NCBI RefSeq assembly: GCF_011090165.1
Contig: NZ_JAADJT010000005.1
Location: forward strand, 397,784-461,783
Direction of reading: 5' to 3'
From: Duganella aceris
Lineage (GTDB): Bacteria; Pseudomonadota; Gammaproteobacteria; Burkholderiales; Burkholderiaceae_D
DNA length: 64,000 nt
Below are positions 32,923 to 44,492 of the stretch, in pieces (positions within the stretch are counted from its first letter, which is position 1; each line of letters begins with the position of its first letter). The notes below the pieces were generated by a model. It made no database searches. It was not told the DNA's origin and worked only from the letters and a program-made list of their open reading frames with translations. Position numbers and translations under genes: made by a program.

Positions 32923-34895
32923 ACCAGATGTTGAAGAAGGGCGCGGCCACGCTGGATAAACTGACCCGCTGGGCCGGCCCCTACGCCAGCCTGGTGCAAT
33001 TGCTGCTGGTGGGGCTGGTGCTGTTGTCGCTGTCGCGTGCCGGGCTGGTGGCGTGGCAGTGGGGCCGCGTGTCGGCCACCGGCATCGTCGGACAGGTCAT
33101 GCTCCAGGGCGTGCGCGCCGACTTGATCCTGCTCGGCTACTTCATCGTGATCCCGCTGGTGCTGGCGCCGTTGCTGGCTTACCAGCGCACGCAGCGGCTG
33201 TGGAAGGCGATCTCGGTCGGCTGGGCCACGTTCGCGCTGATCTTCATCGTCTTCATGGAATTGTCGACGCCGCAGTTCGTCATGCAGTTCGACGTGCGGC
33301 CGAACCGTTTGTTCATCGAGTACCTGTCCTATCCGAGCGAAGTCATCGCCACCTTGTGGAACGGCTTCCGCATCGCGCTGGTGCTGGGCGTCGGCTTCAC
33401 CATATTCCTGGGCGTGGTCATCTACCGCCTGATGCGCGACGCTTCGGCCCATGCGACCGTCTGGCGTCCGCTGAAGATGCTGCTGGTGTGGCCGCTGCTG
33501 GTGCTGCTGGTGGCGTTCCAGATCCGCTCGACGCTGTCGCACCGTCCGGCCAATCCGGCGCTGTTCGCGCTGACCGGCGACTCGATGGTCAATTCGCTGA
33601 TCATCAACTCGCCATGGTCGGTGCTGACCGCGCTGAACTCGATGAGCGACGAGGCGAATTCGTCCGAGATCTACGGCAAGTACCCGCATGCCAAAGTGGT
33701 GCCGACGGTGAAGAGCGCGCCATGGCTGCGCGACCTGGAGTTCACCTCGGCCGAGCTGCCGACCTTGCACAGGCAAGTGGCGGCGATGCAGCGTGAACGG
33801 CCGCTCAACCTGGTCATCGTGCTGGAAGAGAGCCTGGGCGCGACCTTCGTCGAATCGCTGGGCGGCTTGCCGGTCACGCCGGAGCTGGAGAAACTGAAAA
33901 CCCAAGGCTGGTGGTTCGATCAGCTGTACGCCACCGGCACCCGTTCGGTGCGCGGCATCGAGGCGGTGGTCGCCGGTTACGGCCCGACGCCGGCGCGCAG
34001 CGTGGTCAAGCTGTCGCTGGCGCAGCAGAATTTCTACACGCTGGCGCTGGGACTGGGCAAGCAGGGTTATCACACCGAATTCGTCTACGGCGGCGAAGCG
34101 CACTTCGACAATATGCGCGGCTTCTTCACCGGTAACGGCTTCCAGAAAGTGGTCGACCGGCGCGACATGACGCCGGTGTTCGAAGGCAGCTGGGGCGCGT
34201 CGGACGAGGACTTGTTCGATAAATCGCTGGAGCGGCTCAAGCTGCTGCATGACGCCAAGAAGCCGTTCTTCAGCCTGATCTTCACGTCGTCCAACCATGA
34301 ACCGTTCCAGTTCCCGGACGGCCGCATCGACTTGCACGACACCGCGAAGCAGACCGTCAACAACGCGGTGAAATACGCCGACTACGCGCTGGGCCGCTTC
34401 ATCGCGCAGGCGAAGAAGGAAGCCTACTGGAAGGACACGGTCTTCCTGATCGTCGCCGACCACGACAACCGCGTCTACGGCGACAGCCTGGTGCCGATCA
34501 AGAAGTTCCACATCCCTGGCCTGATCATGGGCGCCGACGTGCAGCCGAAGCGCATCCAGACCATCGCCAGCCAGATCGATCTTGCGCCGACCTTGCTGTC
34601 GCTGATCGGCGTGTCGAGCGAGCATCCGATGATAGGCCGCGACATGGCGCGCGACAGCGAGACGCCGGGCAGGGCGCTGATCCAGTTCGACAATTACTTC
34701 GCCTGGCTGGAGGGACCGTCGGCCACCATCCTGCGTCCGGGCCAGACACCGCTGCGCGGCGACTACGACTACGCCACCGGCGTCATGACGCCGAGCACGG
34801 TCGCCCCCGACCCGGTACTGGTGGACAAGGCGATGTCGCACGTGCTGCTGCCGTCGATCCTGTACCGCGAGCAGCGCTACAAACTGCCACGTTGA
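32919..34895 (+). CDS. LTA-synthase-like sulfatase-fold phosphoglycerol transferase
   Basis: The 658-residue protein has five N-terminal membrane helices (to about 215) and a large periplasmic alkaline-phosphatase/sulfatase-fold domain (about 285-600). LVIVLEESLGATFVESL supplies the first metal site, ATGTRSVRGIEA contains the likely nucleophilic Thr, and VADHDNRVYGD and the LIGVSSEHPMIGRD segment complete the site. Gram-negative members add phosphoglycerol or phosphoethanolamine to periplasmic glucans or surface glycans. As the last gene of the operon it probably modifies the same polymer the sialidase-like protein handles (inference). Confidence 0.88.
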   Translation: MNQMLKKGAATLDKLTRWAGPYASLVQLLLVGLVLLSLSRAGLVAWQWGRVSATGIVGQVMLQGVRADLILLGYFIVIPLVLAPLLAYQRTQRLWKAISVGWATFALIFIVFMELSTPQFVMQFDVRPNRLFIEYLSYPSEVIATLWNGFRIALVLGVGFTIFLGVVIYRLMRDASAHATVWRPLKMLLVWPLLVLLVAFQIRSTLSHRPANPALFALTGDSMVNSLIINSPWSVLTALNSMSDEANSSEIYGKYPHAKVVPTVKSAPWLRDLEFTSAELPTLHRQVAAMQRERPLNLVIVLEESLGATFVESLGGLPVTPELEKLKTQGWWFDQLYATGTRSVRGIEAVVAGYGPTPARSVVKLSLAQQNFYTLALGLGKQGYHTEFVYGGEAHFDNMRGFFTGNGFQKVVDRRDMTPVFEGSWGASDEDLFDKSLERLKLLHDAKKPFFSLIFTSSNHEPFQFPDGRIDLHDTAKQTVNNAVKYADYALGRFIAQAKKEAYWKDTVFLIVADHDNRVYGDSLVPIKKFHIPGLIMGADVQPKRIQTIASQIDLAPTLLSLIGVSSEHPMIGRDMARDSETPGRALIQFDNYFAWLEGPSATILRPGQTPLRGDYDYATGVMTPSTVAPDPVLVDKAMSHVLLPSILYREQRYKLPR

Positions 34896-34898
34896 AGG

Positions 34899-37097
34899 TC
34901 AGGCCGGCAGTTTGTGCAGTAGCTTGTCCAGCGTGACCGGGTAGTCCCGCACCCGGATCCCGGTCGCGTTGTACACGGCGTTGGCGATGGCGGCGGGCAC
35001 GCCGCTGATGCCCAATTCGCCGACGCCCTTGGCTTTCAACGGTCCGACGGTCGGATCCACCTCGTCCAGGAAAATCACCTCCTGGTGCGGGATGTCCGCA
35101 TGCACCGGCACTTCGTATCCAGCCAGATCGTGGTTGACGAAGAAGCCCCGGCGCTTGTCCACCACCAGTTCCTCCATCAACGCGGCGCCCGCGCCCATGG
35201 TCATGCCGCCGATGATCTGGCTGCGCGCCGCCATCGGATTGATGATGCGCCCGGCGGCGCAGACCGCCAGCATGCGGCGCAAACGGATCTCGCCGGTGGC
35301 CGCGTCGACGCCGACCTCGACGAAATGCGCGGCGAAGGTTTGCTGCGCATAGCGTTGCGCCAGATCGCCATATTCCATCGCGTCTTCGGCGCTCAGTTCT
35401 CCGGCCGCGACCGCGTCGGTCAGCGGCCGGCTGTTGCCGCCGGTCCGCACCCGTCCATCCGCGAACTCGATGTCGGCGCCGACCAGCCGCAGGCGCTCTG
35501 CGACCATCGCCCGCAGTTTGACGCAGGCGGCGTAGACGCCAGCGGTCGAGGAGGCGGCGCCGAACTGTCCGCCGGAGCCGGCGCCTTCAGGGAAGCGCGA
35601 ATCGCCGAGCCGCACCACCACCTGGTCCAGGCCGACGCCCAGCATTTCGGCCGCCGTCTGTGCCAGGATGGTGTAGCTGCCGGTGCCGATGTCGGTCATG
35701 TCGGTTTCCACCGTGACCACCCCCTTGCGGTCCAGCGTCACCCGGGCGGCCGATTTGATTACCGGCGCGCCACGGATGGCCGAGGCGACGCCGATGCCGA
35801 TCAGCCAGCGTCCGTCACGCCGGGTGCCCGGACGCGCCGGGCGCTGTTCCCAGCCGAAGCGTTCCGCGCCGGTGCGCAGGCACTCGACCAATTGGCGTCG
35901 CGAGTAGGGTTTGTGCGGCGCTTCCGGATCGACCTGGGTGTCGTTCAGGATGCGGAACGCCACCGGATCGAGCTGAAGTTTCTCCGCCATTTCATCCATC
36001 GCGATTTCCAGCGCCATCATGCCCGGCGTCTCGCCCGGCGCGCGCATGGCGCTGGCTTCTGGCAGGTCGAGGTGCGCTACCTTCAGCCGCGTCATGCGAT
36101 GCGCGCCGGCGTACAGCAGCCGGGTCGGCGCGGTCGCGGTCTCGGGCCGCTCGCCCAGATTGCCCGACCAGCTTTCGTGGCCAATCGCGGTGATGCGGCC
36201 ATCCTTGCCGGCGCCGATGCGGATCCGCTGCATGGTCGCTGCGCGATGGGTCGTGTTATTGAACATCAGCGACCGCTGCAACGTCACCTTGACCGGCCGG
36301 CCCAGCTGCTTTGCCGCGACGGCGGCCAGCACGGCGTCGCTCAGGATCGATCCCTTGCCGCCGAAGCCGCCGCCGATGTACGGCGCGACGATACGCACAT
36401 TTTCTTTCGGCACGCCGAGGATCTTGGCGATGTCGCGCAGACCCCAGCCGACGATCTGTATGGCGCTCCACAAGGTCAGCTTGTCGCCGTCCCACGCCGC
36501 GATGGTGGCGTGCGGCTCCATCATCGCGTGGGAGTGGTCCGGCGTGGTGTACGCGGCGTCGAGGGTGACCGCCGCCTTGGCGAACGCCGCGTCGAAATCG
36601 CCGATGGATGAAGCCAGCGCCGGATTCGGTTTCGACGGCTTGACCGGCGCCAGACGGCTGGCGGCGGCGAGATCGAACGCGCCCTTGGCCGGGGCGTAGC
36701 GTACCCGCACCAGTTGCGCCGCCGCGCGCGCCTGCTCGAACGTTTCGGCCACGACGATCGCCACCGCCTGGTGGTAGTGATCCACTTCCGGCCCGGCCAG
36801 GGCCTTGGCCACATAGAATGCGCCGACGCCCAACGTGCCGGCGTTCTGCGCGGTGATCACGCCGAGTACGCCCGGCGCGGACCGGGCCGGCGCGACATCG
36901 ATCGACGCGATGCGCCCCTTGGCTATCGCGGCGCCGACGATGTAGCCGTATGTGGCGCCGGGGGCGGCGTCATGCTGCTCGTAGGCGTAGGGCGCGGCGC
37001 CGCTGGTCTTGAGCGGACCGTCGATCCGCGTGGTGGCCTTGCCCACGACCTTCAAGCGGTCGATGGGGTTGCGGATTGCGGGAGTGTCGAATTTCAT
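34899..37097 (-). CDS. paoC: Aldehyde oxidoreductase molybdenum subunit (PaoC-like)
   Basis: The 732-residue protein has the same length as E. coli PaoC. It is a xanthine dehydrogenase-family large subunit with cytosine-dinucleotide molybdopterin-type motifs ([13 protein letters not shown] near the middle). The catalytic Glu lies in GVGELGISG near the C-terminus (Glu694, close to the Glu known in E. coli PaoC). The complex oxidises aromatic and aliphatic aldehydes to acids, probably in the periplasm. The gene overlaps the FAD subunit gene by 4 bp. I see no XdhC-like maturation gene (PaoD) beside it. Confidence 0.92.
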   Translation of the reverse strand: MKFDTPAIRNPIDRLKVVGKATTRIDGPLKTSGAAPYAYEQHDAAPGATYGYIVGAAIAKGRIASIDVAPARSAPGVLGVITAQNAGTLGVGAFYVAKALAGPEVDHYHQAVAIVVAETFEQARAAAQLVRVRYAPAKGAFDLAAASRLAPVKPSKPNPALASSIGDFDAAFAKAAVTLDAAYTTPDHSHAMMEPHATIAAWDGDKLTLWSAIQIVGWGLRDIAKILGVPKENVRIVAPYIGGGFGGKGSILSDAVLAAVAAKQLGRPVKVTLQRSLMFNNTTHRAATMQRIRIGAGKDGRITAIGHESWSGNLGERPETATAPTRLLYAGAHRMTRLKVAHLDLPEASAMRAPGETPGMMALEIAMDEMAEKLQLDPVAFRILNDTQVDPEAPHKPYSRRQLVECLRTGAERFGWEQRPARPGTRRDGRWLIGIGVASAIRGAPVIKSAARVTLDRKGVVTVETDMTDIGTGSYTILAQTAAEMLGVGLDQVVVRLGDSRFPEGAGSGGQFGAASSTAGVYAACVKLRAMVAERLRLVGADIEFADGRVRTGGNSRPLTDAVAAGELSAEDAMEYGDLAQRYAQQTFAAHFVEVGVDAATGEIRLRRMLAVCAAGRIINPMAARSQIIGGMTMGAGAALMEELVVDKRRGFFVNHDLAGYEVPVHADIPHQEVIFLDEVDPTVGPLKAKGVGELGISGVPAAIANAVYNATGIRVRDYPVTLDKLLHKLPA

Positions 37098-38053
37098 CGT
37101 TTGCTTCTTTCATGGTCCGCCAGGATTGCCGCCAGGGTGCGCTCGGCCAGGGTGATCTTGAATGCATTTTCGTCGGTCGGCTGTGCGCCGGCCAACAGTT
37201 GATCCATTACCGCCTTGGCGCCCGACGGCAATCTGGACTCGGCCGCCTCGATACGCCACGGCTTGTGCGCGACGCCGCCCAACGCGAGCCGGCCGCCACC
37301 GTCTTTCTGGATCACCGCCGCCACCGAAATCAGCGCGAAGGCGTACGAGGCGCGGTCGCGTACCTTGCGGTACGAATGCACGCCGCCCAACGGCGCCGGC
37401 AAGGTCACGGCGGTGATCAACTCGCCCGCCTCCAGCACCGAGTCGAGATGCGGCGTATCGCCGGGAAGGCGATGGAAGTCCGCGATCGGGATGACGCGGG
37501 TGGCGCCGCCGGCCCGCACCGTCTCCACGCCGGCGTCGAGCAGGCGCATGGCCACCGCCATGTCGCTCGGATGGGTGGCGATGCAGGCGCCGCTGGTGCC
37601 GATGACCGCGTGCTGACGGCTGAATCCGCCGATGGCGGAACATCCGCTGCCGGGCACGCGCTTGTTGCACGGCTGGTTGGTGTCGTAGAAGTAGGCGCAG
37701 CGCGTACGTTGCAGCAGATTGCCGGCGGTGGTGGCCTTGTTGCGCAACTGCGCAGAGGCGCCGGCCAACAATGCGCGCGACAGCACGCCGTAGTCGCGCC
37801 GTACGCGCTGGTCCGCCGCCAGATCGGTATTGCGCACCAAAGCGCCGATCCGCAGGCCGCCGCCGGGCAGCGGGTCAATCCGGTCCAGGGCCAGGCCGTT
37901 GACGTCGATCAGATGCAGCGGCGTCTCGATCTCCAGCTTCATCAGGTCCAGCAGATTGGTGCCGCCGGCGATGAAGCGCGCGCCGGGCGTACGCTGCGCC
38001 GCCGCAGCCGCTTCGGCGGGCGAGGCGGCGCGCTCGTAGGAGAAGGTTCTCAT
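37094..38053 (-). CDS. paoB: Aldehyde oxidoreductase FAD/4Fe-4S subunit (PaoB-like)
   Basis: The protein has 319 residues (E. coli PaoB is 318). ATG 38053 (MRTFSYERA) overlaps the 2Fe-2S subunit's stop; the frame extends further upstream only by shadowing that gene. The FAD-binding loops [10 protein letters not shown] and [13 protein letters not shown] are present. A PaoB-specific insert with extra Cys ([20 protein letters not shown]) marks the additional 4Fe-4S cluster. It passes electrons from the 2Fe-2S subunit to FAD in the heterotrimer. Confidence 0.92.
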   Translation of the reverse strand: MRTFSYERAASPAEAAAAAQRTPGARFIAGGTNLLDLMKLEIETPLHLIDVNGLALDRIDPLPGGGLRIGALVRNTDLAADQRVRRDYGVLSRALLAGASAQLRNKATTAGNLLQRTRCAYFYDTNQPCNKRVPGSGCSAIGGFSRQHAVIGTSGACIATHPSDMAVAMRLLDAGVETVRAGGATRVIPIADFHRLPGDTPHLDSVLEAGELITAVTLPAPLGGVHSYRKVRDRASYAFALISVAAVIQKDGGGRLALGGVAHKPWRIEAAESRLPSGAKAVMDQLLAGAQPTDENAFKITLAERTLAAILADHERSKR

Positions 38054-38697
38054 GCCGCGCCTCCGGCCACGTCGGCGATGGCGTCGACGATGTTGGAGTA
38101 GGCGCCGCAGCGGCAGATATTGCCGCTCATGCGTTCGCGGATTTCCTCGACGCTCAGCAGCGGGCGCTCGGTGAGGTTGTGGGTGACATGGCTGGGTATG
38201 TCTTGTCTGATTTCGTCCAGCACCGCGATGGCGGAGCAGATCTGGCCGGGCGTGCAGTAGCCGCACTGGTAGCCGTCGTGCTTGATGAAGGCGGCCTGCA
38301 TCGGATGCAGCTTTTGCGGCGTTCCCAGACCTTCGATGGTGGTGATCGCGGCGCCGTCGTGCATGACGGCCAGGGTCAGGCAGGAATTGATGCGGCGACC
38401 GTCAAGCATGATGGTGCAGGCGCCGCATTGGCCGTGGTCGCAGCCTTTCTTGGTGCCGGTCAGGTGCAGATGTTCGCGCAACAGGTCGAGCAGCGTGGTG
38501 CGGGTATCGAGCTCCAGCTGGTGTCTGGCGCCGTTCACGGTGAGCGATACCTTGTTCATCACCGGCACGCCGGCGACGACGGCGCCGCTGCTCGGTTGCG
38601 TCGCCGCCAGCGACGGCACGGCGGCGGCGCCGGCCGACAGGGCGCCGGCCTTTAACATCGCGCGCCGGGTCATCTTGATGTCGCATGCTTCATTCAT
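38050..38697 (-). CDS. paoA: Aldehyde oxidoreductase 2Fe-2S subunit with Tat signal (PaoA-like)
   Basis: The protein has 215 residues. ATG 38697 follows AGGAAG at good spacing; a longer frame to 38733 is unlikely. A twin-arginine leader (TRRAMLKAG, then a hydrophobic run) indicates export of the folded complex. Plant-type 2Fe-2S ligands lie in [11 protein letters not shown] with a later Cys, and the second cluster in QCGYCTPGQ and ICRCGAY. First gene of the paoABC order, all overlapped. An aldo/keto reductase and a CMD-like gene lie upstream on the same strand. Confidence 0.92.
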   Translation of the reverse strand: MNEACDIKMTRRAMLKAGALSAGAAAVPSLAATQPSSGAVVAGVPVMNKVSLTVNGARHQLELDTRTTLLDLLREHLHLTGTKKGCDHGQCGACTIMLDGRRINSCLTLAVMHDGAAITTIEGLGTPQKLHPMQAAFIKHDGYQCGYCTPGQICSAIAVLDEIRQDIPSHVTHNLTERPLLSVEEIRERMSGNICRCGAYSNIVDAIADVAGGAA

Positions 38698-38722
38698 GGT
38701 GTCGCTTCCTTTAAGTGATGAG

Positions 38723-40315
<1,593 letters not shown>

Positions 40316-40369
40316 CTAATGTACCGGCTGCTCAATCGTGCGAATAGATGGTAAAGTCGGCATGGACTT

Positions 40370-40384
40370 ATTAGCGGAACTAAT
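40370..40384. promoter_or_regulatory. Candidate LysR box between the pao operon and its regulator
   Basis: ATTAG-N5-CTAAT is a perfect dyad with the T-N11-A core of LysR sites. It ends two bases before the LysR start codon at 40387, a position suited to autorepression, and lies 77 bp upstream of the divergent CMD-like gene. Confidence 0.45.
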
Positions 40385-40386
40385 CA

Positions 40387-41286
40387 ATGCAACCATCGAA
40401 CTATAACGAGATCCTCGCTTTCATCGCGGTGGCGAAAGAGGGCAGCTTCACCAAGGCCGCGGCGAAGCTGGGTGTCTCACAGTCGGCGCTCAGCCAAACC
40501 ATCCGCACCCTGGAGCAACGGCTGGACATGCGATTGTTGCTGCGTACCACGCGCAGCGTCTCGCCGACCGAAGCGGGGGAGCAGATGCTGCGCACGGTGG
40601 CGCCGCGCTTTGAAGAGATCGATGCCGAACTGGCGATGTTGAGCGAGCGCCGTCTGAAACCGGCCGGCACCATACGCATCAGCGCCGGCGAGCACTCCGC
40701 GTTGACGGTGCTGCAACCGGCGCTGCTGGGCCTGCTGCCGCAATATCCTGACATCAAGGTGGAAATCATCGCCGAAAACCGCATGACCGATATCGTGGCC
40801 GACCGCTACGATGCCGGCGTGCGCCTGGGCGACCAGGTGGCCAAGGACATGATCGCGGTACGCATCAGCCCCGACTTGCGCTGGCTGGTGGTGGCTTCGC
40901 CGGCATATTTCGCGCGCCATCCCGTACCGGCGATGCCGCAGGAGCTGACGCAGCATAATTGCATCAACATGCGCTTGCCCACCCACGGCGGCTTCTACAT
41001 ATGGGAGTTCGCCAAAGACGGCAAGGACGTCAAGGTCAGGGTGGACGGGCAGATGGTGTTCAACAACCTCGCGCTGCGCTTGCAATCGGCGCTGGACGGG
41101 TTGGGCCTCGCCTTCATGCCCGAGGATCAGGTGCGCCCCCATATCGAGGCCGGCCGGCTGGTGGCCGTGCTCGACGATTGGTGTCCCGCCACCAGCGGCT
41201 ACCATCTCTACTATCCGAGCCGGCGCCACCCGTCGTCCGCCTTCACTTTGATGGTGGACGCACTGCGCCACGAAAACTGTGTATAA
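40387..41286 (+). CDS. LysR-family regulator, divergent from the aldehyde oxidoreductase operon
   Basis: The 299-residue protein has the winged HTH (SFTKAAAKLGVSQSALSQTIR, about 18-38) and an effector domain from about 90. Regulators of this branch often control adjacent aldo/keto reductase and CMD genes. Its stop codon TAA is inside the TATAAT -10 sequence of the following marR gene (41282-41287), so lysR transcription could interfere with that promoter. Confidence 0.93.
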   Translation: MQPSNYNEILAFIAVAKEGSFTKAAAKLGVSQSALSQTIRTLEQRLDMRLLLRTTRSVSPTEAGEQMLRTVAPRFEEIDAELAMLSERRLKPAGTIRISAGEHSALTVLQPALLGLLPQYPDIKVEIIAENRMTDIVADRYDAGVRLGDQVAKDMIAVRISPDLRWLVVASPAYFARHPVPAMPQELTQHNCINMRLPTHGGFYIWEFAKDGKDVKVRVDGQMVFNNLALRLQSALDGLGLAFMPEDQVRPHIEAGRLVAVLDDWCPATSGYHLYYPSRRHPSSAFTLMVDALRHENCV

Positions 41287-41310
41287 TGGATTTGCCTGCC
41301 TAAGCAGCTA
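41282..41310 (+). promoter_or_regulatory. marR promoter -10 with overlapping operator-like sequence
   Basis: TATAAT at 41282-41287 is followed by TGCCTGCCTAAGCAG, which matches the operator at 41802-41815 except for the central base pair. Binding here would cover the transcription start, consistent with autorepression by MarR. No good -35 is visible. Confidence 0.5.
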
Positions 41311-41331
41311 AATTTTACATAGGGCCTGATC

Positions 41332-41784
41332 ATGAAATTTGACCCCTCCCTGGAATGGAATAAAATGTTTGGTGGCGGCCTCGGCTTCCTGCTGGTTCAG
41401 GCGCGCAACACCTTCCTGGCCGACATGGAAAACGAGATGGCGCCCTTGAACCTGACGGCCGCCCAGTTCCTGGTGGTGGTCGGCATCGCCCACAAGCGCG
41501 CCCGCACGCTGACCGAGTTTTCCGCCTTCCTCGGCTACGACAGCGGCGCCATGAAGCGCCTGCTGGACCGGGTGGAGGAGAAGGGCATCATCCGCCGCGT
41601 GCGCTGCGCCGAGGATCGCCGCAGCCAGATCCTCGAACTGACCGACGAAGGCACGGCGCTGTATCCACGTGTGATGCAGGCCGCGCGCACCGTGCACGCC
41701 CGTTCGCTGCAAGGCTTCAGCGAGGAGGAGGCGCTGCAACTGCAAGGATATTTGCGACGTATTATCGACGGCTCGTCCCCCTGA
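41332..41784 (+). CDS. MarR-family transcriptional regulator
   Basis: The 150-residue protein has the winged helix with LTEFSAFLGYDSGAMKRLLDRVEEKGIIRR as recognition and wing region (about 62-91), and DRRSQILELTDEG after it. It sits directly upstream of a tripartite efflux system on the same strand; MarR repressors of this arrangement release on binding of phenolic or lipophilic ligands. Matching palindromes upstream of itself and of the pump genes support control of both. Confidence 0.93.
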   Translation: MKFDPSLEWNKMFGGGLGFLLVQARNTFLADMENEMAPLNLTAAQFLVVVGIAHKRARTLTEFSAFLGYDSGAMKRLLDRVEEKGIIRRVRCAEDRRSQILELTDEGTALYPRVMQAARTVHARSLQGFSEEEALQLQGYLRRIIDGSSP

Positions 41785-41801
41785 TTTTTTTTAGCTAAAT
41801 G

Positions 41802-41815
41802 CCTGCCTAGGCAGG
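41802..41815. promoter_or_regulatory. MarR operator-like palindrome before the efflux genes
   Basis: CCTGCCTAGGCAGG is a perfect 14-bp palindrome in the 50-bp gap between marR and the outer membrane factor gene. A near copy lies upstream of marR at 41295-41308. Both are flanked by AGCTAAAT. A T8 run at 41784-41792 precedes it. Confidence 0.55.
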
Positions 41816-41834
41816 AGTATTTCCGAGGTCCACC

Positions 41835-43301
41835 ATGACAAAAATCACCACCCGATTCGCCCGCACCACGGCGCTGGCCACGGCAATGGCCGCGACGCTG
41901 GCGCTGTTGTCCGGCTGCGCCAGCGACGGCGGCCTGCGCCCGTCGGCGGCTTTGCAGGACGGCGCCAGGCTGTCCGCGTCGGCAACGCTGGCCGATGTCG
42001 CCGTGACTCCGGCCGCTTGGCCGGCGCACGACTGGTGGCGCCGCTACGGCGACGCGCAACTGAACCAGCTGGCGGCCGAAGCGTTGGCCGCCAGCCCGAC
42101 CATGCGCATCGCCGCCGCCCGCGTGCGCCAGGCGGCGGCGGTCGAGGGACTGGCCGAGTCGGCGCTGTCGCCGCAGGTCAACGGCGGCGCGCGCAGCAAC
42201 CGCCAGCGCTTCAGCGAGCACAGCAACGTTCCCAAGCCGCTGGCCGGCAGCTGGAACTGGAGCAACGAGGCGTCGCTGAATTTTTCGTATGAACTGGACT
42301 TCTGGGGCAAGAACCAGGCCGCAGTGGACGCGGCGCTGGGCCGCCGCCTCGCCGCGGAGGTCGATGCGGAAGCCGCGCGGCTGGTGTTGATGGTGGCGTT
42401 GACGCAGTCCTATCTGAAACTGTCGCAACTGCATGCGCAGCGCGAGCTGGCGGTGTCGGTGCTGCGCCAGCGCCAGGAGATCCTGTCCCTGACGCGCAAA
42501 CGGCTGGCGGCCAAACTGGATTCCGAGGCGGAGCTGAAGCAATCCGAACTGGGCATCCCGGTCGCCAAGGGCGAGATCGCGGCGCTTGGCGAAGCGATCC
42601 AGCTGGCGCAGACCCAGCTGGCGGCGCTGACCGGCGCCGGCCCCGATCGCGGCGCGACGATCACCCGCCCGCAATTGCAAAGCGTGCGTCCGGCCGAGCT
42701 GCCGAGCACCTTGTCGAGCGAACTCATCGCCCGCCGTCCCGATGTGGTGGCGCAACGCTGGCGCGTCGAAGCACTGCGCAGCGACATCGGCGTCGCCAAG
42801 GCGCAGTTCTATCCTAGCTTCAACCTGACCGCGCTGGTCGGTTTGCAGACGCTGGGCTTCGGCCAGTTCCTCAACGCCGGCAGCGCCATCGCCAGCGCCG
42901 GTTCCAACCTGAGCCTGCCGATCTTCGACGGCGGCCGGCTGCGCAGCAATCTGGCGTTGCGCAACGCCGACTACGACGTCGCGGTCGAAGGCTACAACCT
43001 GGCCTTGACCGAAGCGGTGCGCGACGTGGTCAGCCAGCTGGTGTCGATCCAGTGGCTGCAACAGCGCAGTGTCTTGCAGGCCGAGGCCACCGCCACCGCG
43101 CAGCAAGCCTATGACCTGGCGGCGCAGCGCTACAGCGGCGGCCTCGGTAATTATCTGCAGGTGCTGTCGGCCGAGCTGCAAGTGCTGGCCCAGCAGCGCG
43201 CCCAGATCGAACTCGACACCCGCGCCTTCGACCTCGACATGCAACTGGTGCGCGCCCTCGGCGGCGGCTACCAGCCCGAATCAACCTTCTCTTCCCGGTG
43301 A
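41835..43301 (+). CDS. Outer membrane efflux factor (NodT/TolC family lipoprotein)
   Basis: The 488-residue protein has a lipoprotein signal (LALLSGC, Cys at about 28). The family's paired helical-hairpin repeats follow, with the W-P-x-x-DWW segment (AWPAHDWWRRYGD) at the start of the mature protein, the RRPDVVAQRW motif in the second half and NAGSAIASAGSNLSLPIFDGGR, typical of RND/MFS-associated outer membrane channels. It provides the exit duct for the pump formed with the next two genes. Confidence 0.93.
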   Translation: MTKITTRFARTTALATAMAATLALLSGCASDGGLRPSAALQDGARLSASATLADVAVTPAAWPAHDWWRRYGDAQLNQLAAEALAASPTMRIAAARVRQAAAVEGLAESALSPQVNGGARSNRQRFSEHSNVPKPLAGSWNWSNEASLNFSYELDFWGKNQAAVDAALGRRLAAEVDAEAARLVLMVALTQSYLKLSQLHAQRELAVSVLRQRQEILSLTRKRLAAKLDSEAELKQSELGIPVAKGEIAALGEAIQLAQTQLAALTGAGPDRGATITRPQLQSVRPAELPSTLSSELIARRPDVVAQRWRVEALRSDIGVAKAQFYPSFNLTALVGLQTLGFGQFLNAGSAIASAGSNLSLPIFDGGRLRSNLALRNADYDVAVEGYNLALTEAVRDVVSQLVSIQWLQQRSVLQAEATATAQQAYDLAAQRYSGGLGNYLQVLSAELQVLAQQRAQIELDTRAFDLDMQLVRALGGGYQPESTFSSR

Positions 43302-43306
43302 ACGCC

Positions 43307-44491
43307 ATGACCCAGACCACTCCAACTCCGGCGGAAACCAAGCCGGCCGCGCGCGCATTGAGCGCAAAAAACATCGGCGCCGCCGTGCTGCTGAGCGGCG
43401 CGGCCGTCGCCGCCTGGCTGATGCTGGCCCCGGATGGCCGCCAGCACACCGAGGACGCCTACGTCGACGGCAACGTGGTGCAGGTGACGCCGCAACTGAA
43501 CGGCAGCGTCACCGCCATCGGCGCCGACAACACCGACTACGTCAAGGCCGGCCAGGTGCTGGTGCGGCTCAACCCGGTCGACGCGCAGCTGGCGCTGGCG
43601 AGGGCCGAGGCGCAGTTGTCGAAGGCGGTGCGGCAGGTACGCTCGCAGTTCGCCAACGCCAGCCAGGGCAAGGCCAATATCACCTTGCGCGCTGCCGACC
43701 TGGCGCGCGCGGAGGCGGACCTGGCGCGCCGCAATCAACTGGCCGGCAGCGGCGCGGTGTCGGGCGAGGACATCAGCCACGCCGAGGATGCGGTGCGCAC
43801 CGCCCGCGCCGCGCTGACCGTGGCCGAGCAACAGGCGATCGGCGCCAGCGCGCTGACCGACCAGACCAGCATCGCCGAACATCCGGACGTGCTGGCCGCG
43901 ATCTCGCAACTGCGCGACGCCTACGTGGCCGCGTCGCGCACCACGCTGCGCGCGCCGGTCAGCGGACTGGTCACCAAGCGCAGCGTGCAGCTGGGCCAGC
44001 GCGTCAACGCCGGCACCGCGCTGATGTCCATCGTGCCGCCGGAGCAGATGTGGGTCAACGCCAATTTCAAGGAATCGCAGCTGGGCGAGATCCGCATCGG
44101 CCAGCCGGTCGAGCTGCACGCCGACCTGTACGGCAAGGAAGTGCGCTACCGCGGCCGCGTGATCGGCACCGACGCCGGCACCGGCAGCGCTTTCGCCTTG
44201 CTGCCGGCGCAGAACGCTACCGGCAACTGGATCAAGGTGGTGCAGCGGGTGCCGGTGCGCATCGCGCTCGATCCGAAGGAGCTGGCGGCGCATCCGCTCA
44301 AGGTCGGGCTGTCGATGCGTGTCTCGGTCGACACCGCCGACCGCAGCGGCGCGCTGGCGATGAACTCCGTCGCCGAGCGCCCACACTACGAGACCACCGT
44401 GTTCGCCGCCGAACTGGAACAGGCCGATCAGCTGGTGCAGAAGGTGATCGCCGCCAATCTCGGCTCGCAGCGTCTGGTCAAGGCGGACTGA
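43307..44491 (+). CDS. HlyD/EmrA-type periplasmic adaptor of the efflux pump
   Basis: The protein has 394 residues from ATG 43307; a GTG at 43298 overlapping the previous stop is possible. One N-terminal membrane anchor (about 25-45) is followed by HTEDAYVDGNVVQVTPQLNGSV, the EmrA hallmark, then a coiled-coil hairpin (about 100-200) and the lipoyl/beta-barrel region (TTLRAPVSGLVTKRSVQLGQRV; NANFKESQLGEIRIGQPVEL). It bridges the MFS pump and the outer membrane channel. Confidence 0.93.
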   Translation: MTQTTPTPAETKPAARALSAKNIGAAVLLSGAAVAAWLMLAPDGRQHTEDAYVDGNVVQVTPQLNGSVTAIGADNTDYVKAGQVLVRLNPVDAQLALARAEAQLSKAVRQVRSQFANASQGKANITLRAADLARAEADLARRNQLAGSGAVSGEDISHAEDAVRTARAALTVAEQQAIGASALTDQTSIAEHPDVLAAISQLRDAYVAASRTTLRAPVSGLVTKRSVQLGQRVNAGTALMSIVPPEQMWVNANFKESQLGEIRIGQPVELHADLYGKEVRYRGRVIGTDAGTGSAFALLPAQNATGNWIKVVQRVPVRIALDPKELAAHPLKVGLSMRVSVDTADRSGALAMNSVAERPHYETTVFAAELEQADQLVQKVIAANLGSQRLVKAD

Positions 44492-44492
44492 C

